Below are positions 64,000 to 64,000 of a stretch of DNA of 64,000 nt, piece by piece. The translations under genes and the position numbers were made by a program. Origin of the DNA: Promicromonospora panici (lineage in GTDB: Bacteria; Actinomycetota; Actinomycetes; Actinomycetales; Cellulomonadaceae). A model generated the notes under the pieces. That model was not told where the DNA came from, searched no databases, and saw only the letters and a program-made list of their open reading frames with translations. Each line of letters begins with the position of its first letter. Position 1 is the first letter of the stretch. Location of the stretch: positions 34,252 to 98,251 of the forward strand of contig NZ_UWYY01000024.1 in the NCBI RefSeq assembly GCF_900608595.1. Direction: 5' to 3'.

Positions 64000-64000
64000 C

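Overview
The window is very GC-rich DNA from an actinomycete, most likely a member of Micrococcales close to the Promicromonosporaceae or Cellulomonadaceae. That placement is inferred from composition, gene content and gene order; no marker gene was compared. Actinobacterial hallmarks are mycothiol synthesis (mshB), the GlgE glucan pathway (glgE, treS, maltokinase, glgB), a MoeZ-type E1-like protein fused to rhodanese, the fdxA-dapC pair, and a VanW-type cell-surface protein. I saw no rRNA, tRNA, prophage, insertion sequence or CRISPR array. It looks like core chromosome, densely packed, with many 1-10 base stop/start overlaps that imply translational coupling.

Layout. 0.2-2.9 kb: tRNA thiolation pair (mnmA and a cysteine desulfurase). 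3.0-8.4 kb: PhoX phosphatase, MoeZ, and the ETF subunits. 8.5-12.5 kb: glycogen debranching enzyme GlgX and a large FAD dehydrogenase. 12.7-18.8 kb: tyrA-pheA, a free ACT-domain protein, and a 1047-residue VanW protein. 19.0-23.4 kb: small membrane protein, LURP-one-like protein, mshB, typA. 23.6-29.1 kb: oligopeptide/dipeptide ABC importer with the binding-protein gene first and a strong hairpin before the permeases. 29.3-37.2 kb: a four-gene MacB/FtsX-type ABC system with two large permeases and two ATPases. 37.4-40.9 kb: citrate synthase, dapC, fdxA, a small SH3-like protein and a 3Fe-4S ferredoxin. 41.0-44.4 kb: glucan phosphorylase and an MTA-phosphorylase-family enzyme. 44.5-52.7 kb: a regulated cluster of unknown product (epimerase, two-component system, two glycosyl/nucleotidyl-transferase-like proteins, methyltransferase, membrane protein, cytochrome-b/molybdopterin oxidoreductase, polytopic GT-C-like protein). 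52.8-60.6 kb: glgE-treS-mak-glgB. 60.7-64.0 kb: CnoX-like thioredoxin/TPR protein, two paralogous lipoproteins, and a small edge gene.

Two patterns are the main discoveries. First, at least ten gene 3' ends carry long palindromic word elements, with arms of 16 to 41 bases and several unrelated word families. They lie from overlapping the stop codon to about 50 bases beyond it. Members at different loci differ by substitutions matched in both arms, as expected of selected or converted hairpins. A separate 16-base word is inserted in frame inside three proteins and always reads Glu-Pro-Val-Glu-Thr. Second, three promoters of the 44.5-52.7 kb cluster share a direct repeat, TCAGS-N6-TCAGG with an 11-base period, 44-63 bases before the start codon. 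This fits an OmpR-type regulator, and such a regulator is encoded in the same cluster. Together they suggest a coherent, apparently undescribed envelope-glycoconjugate or redox regulon.

Start codons, domain names and functions below come from reading motifs, without database searches.
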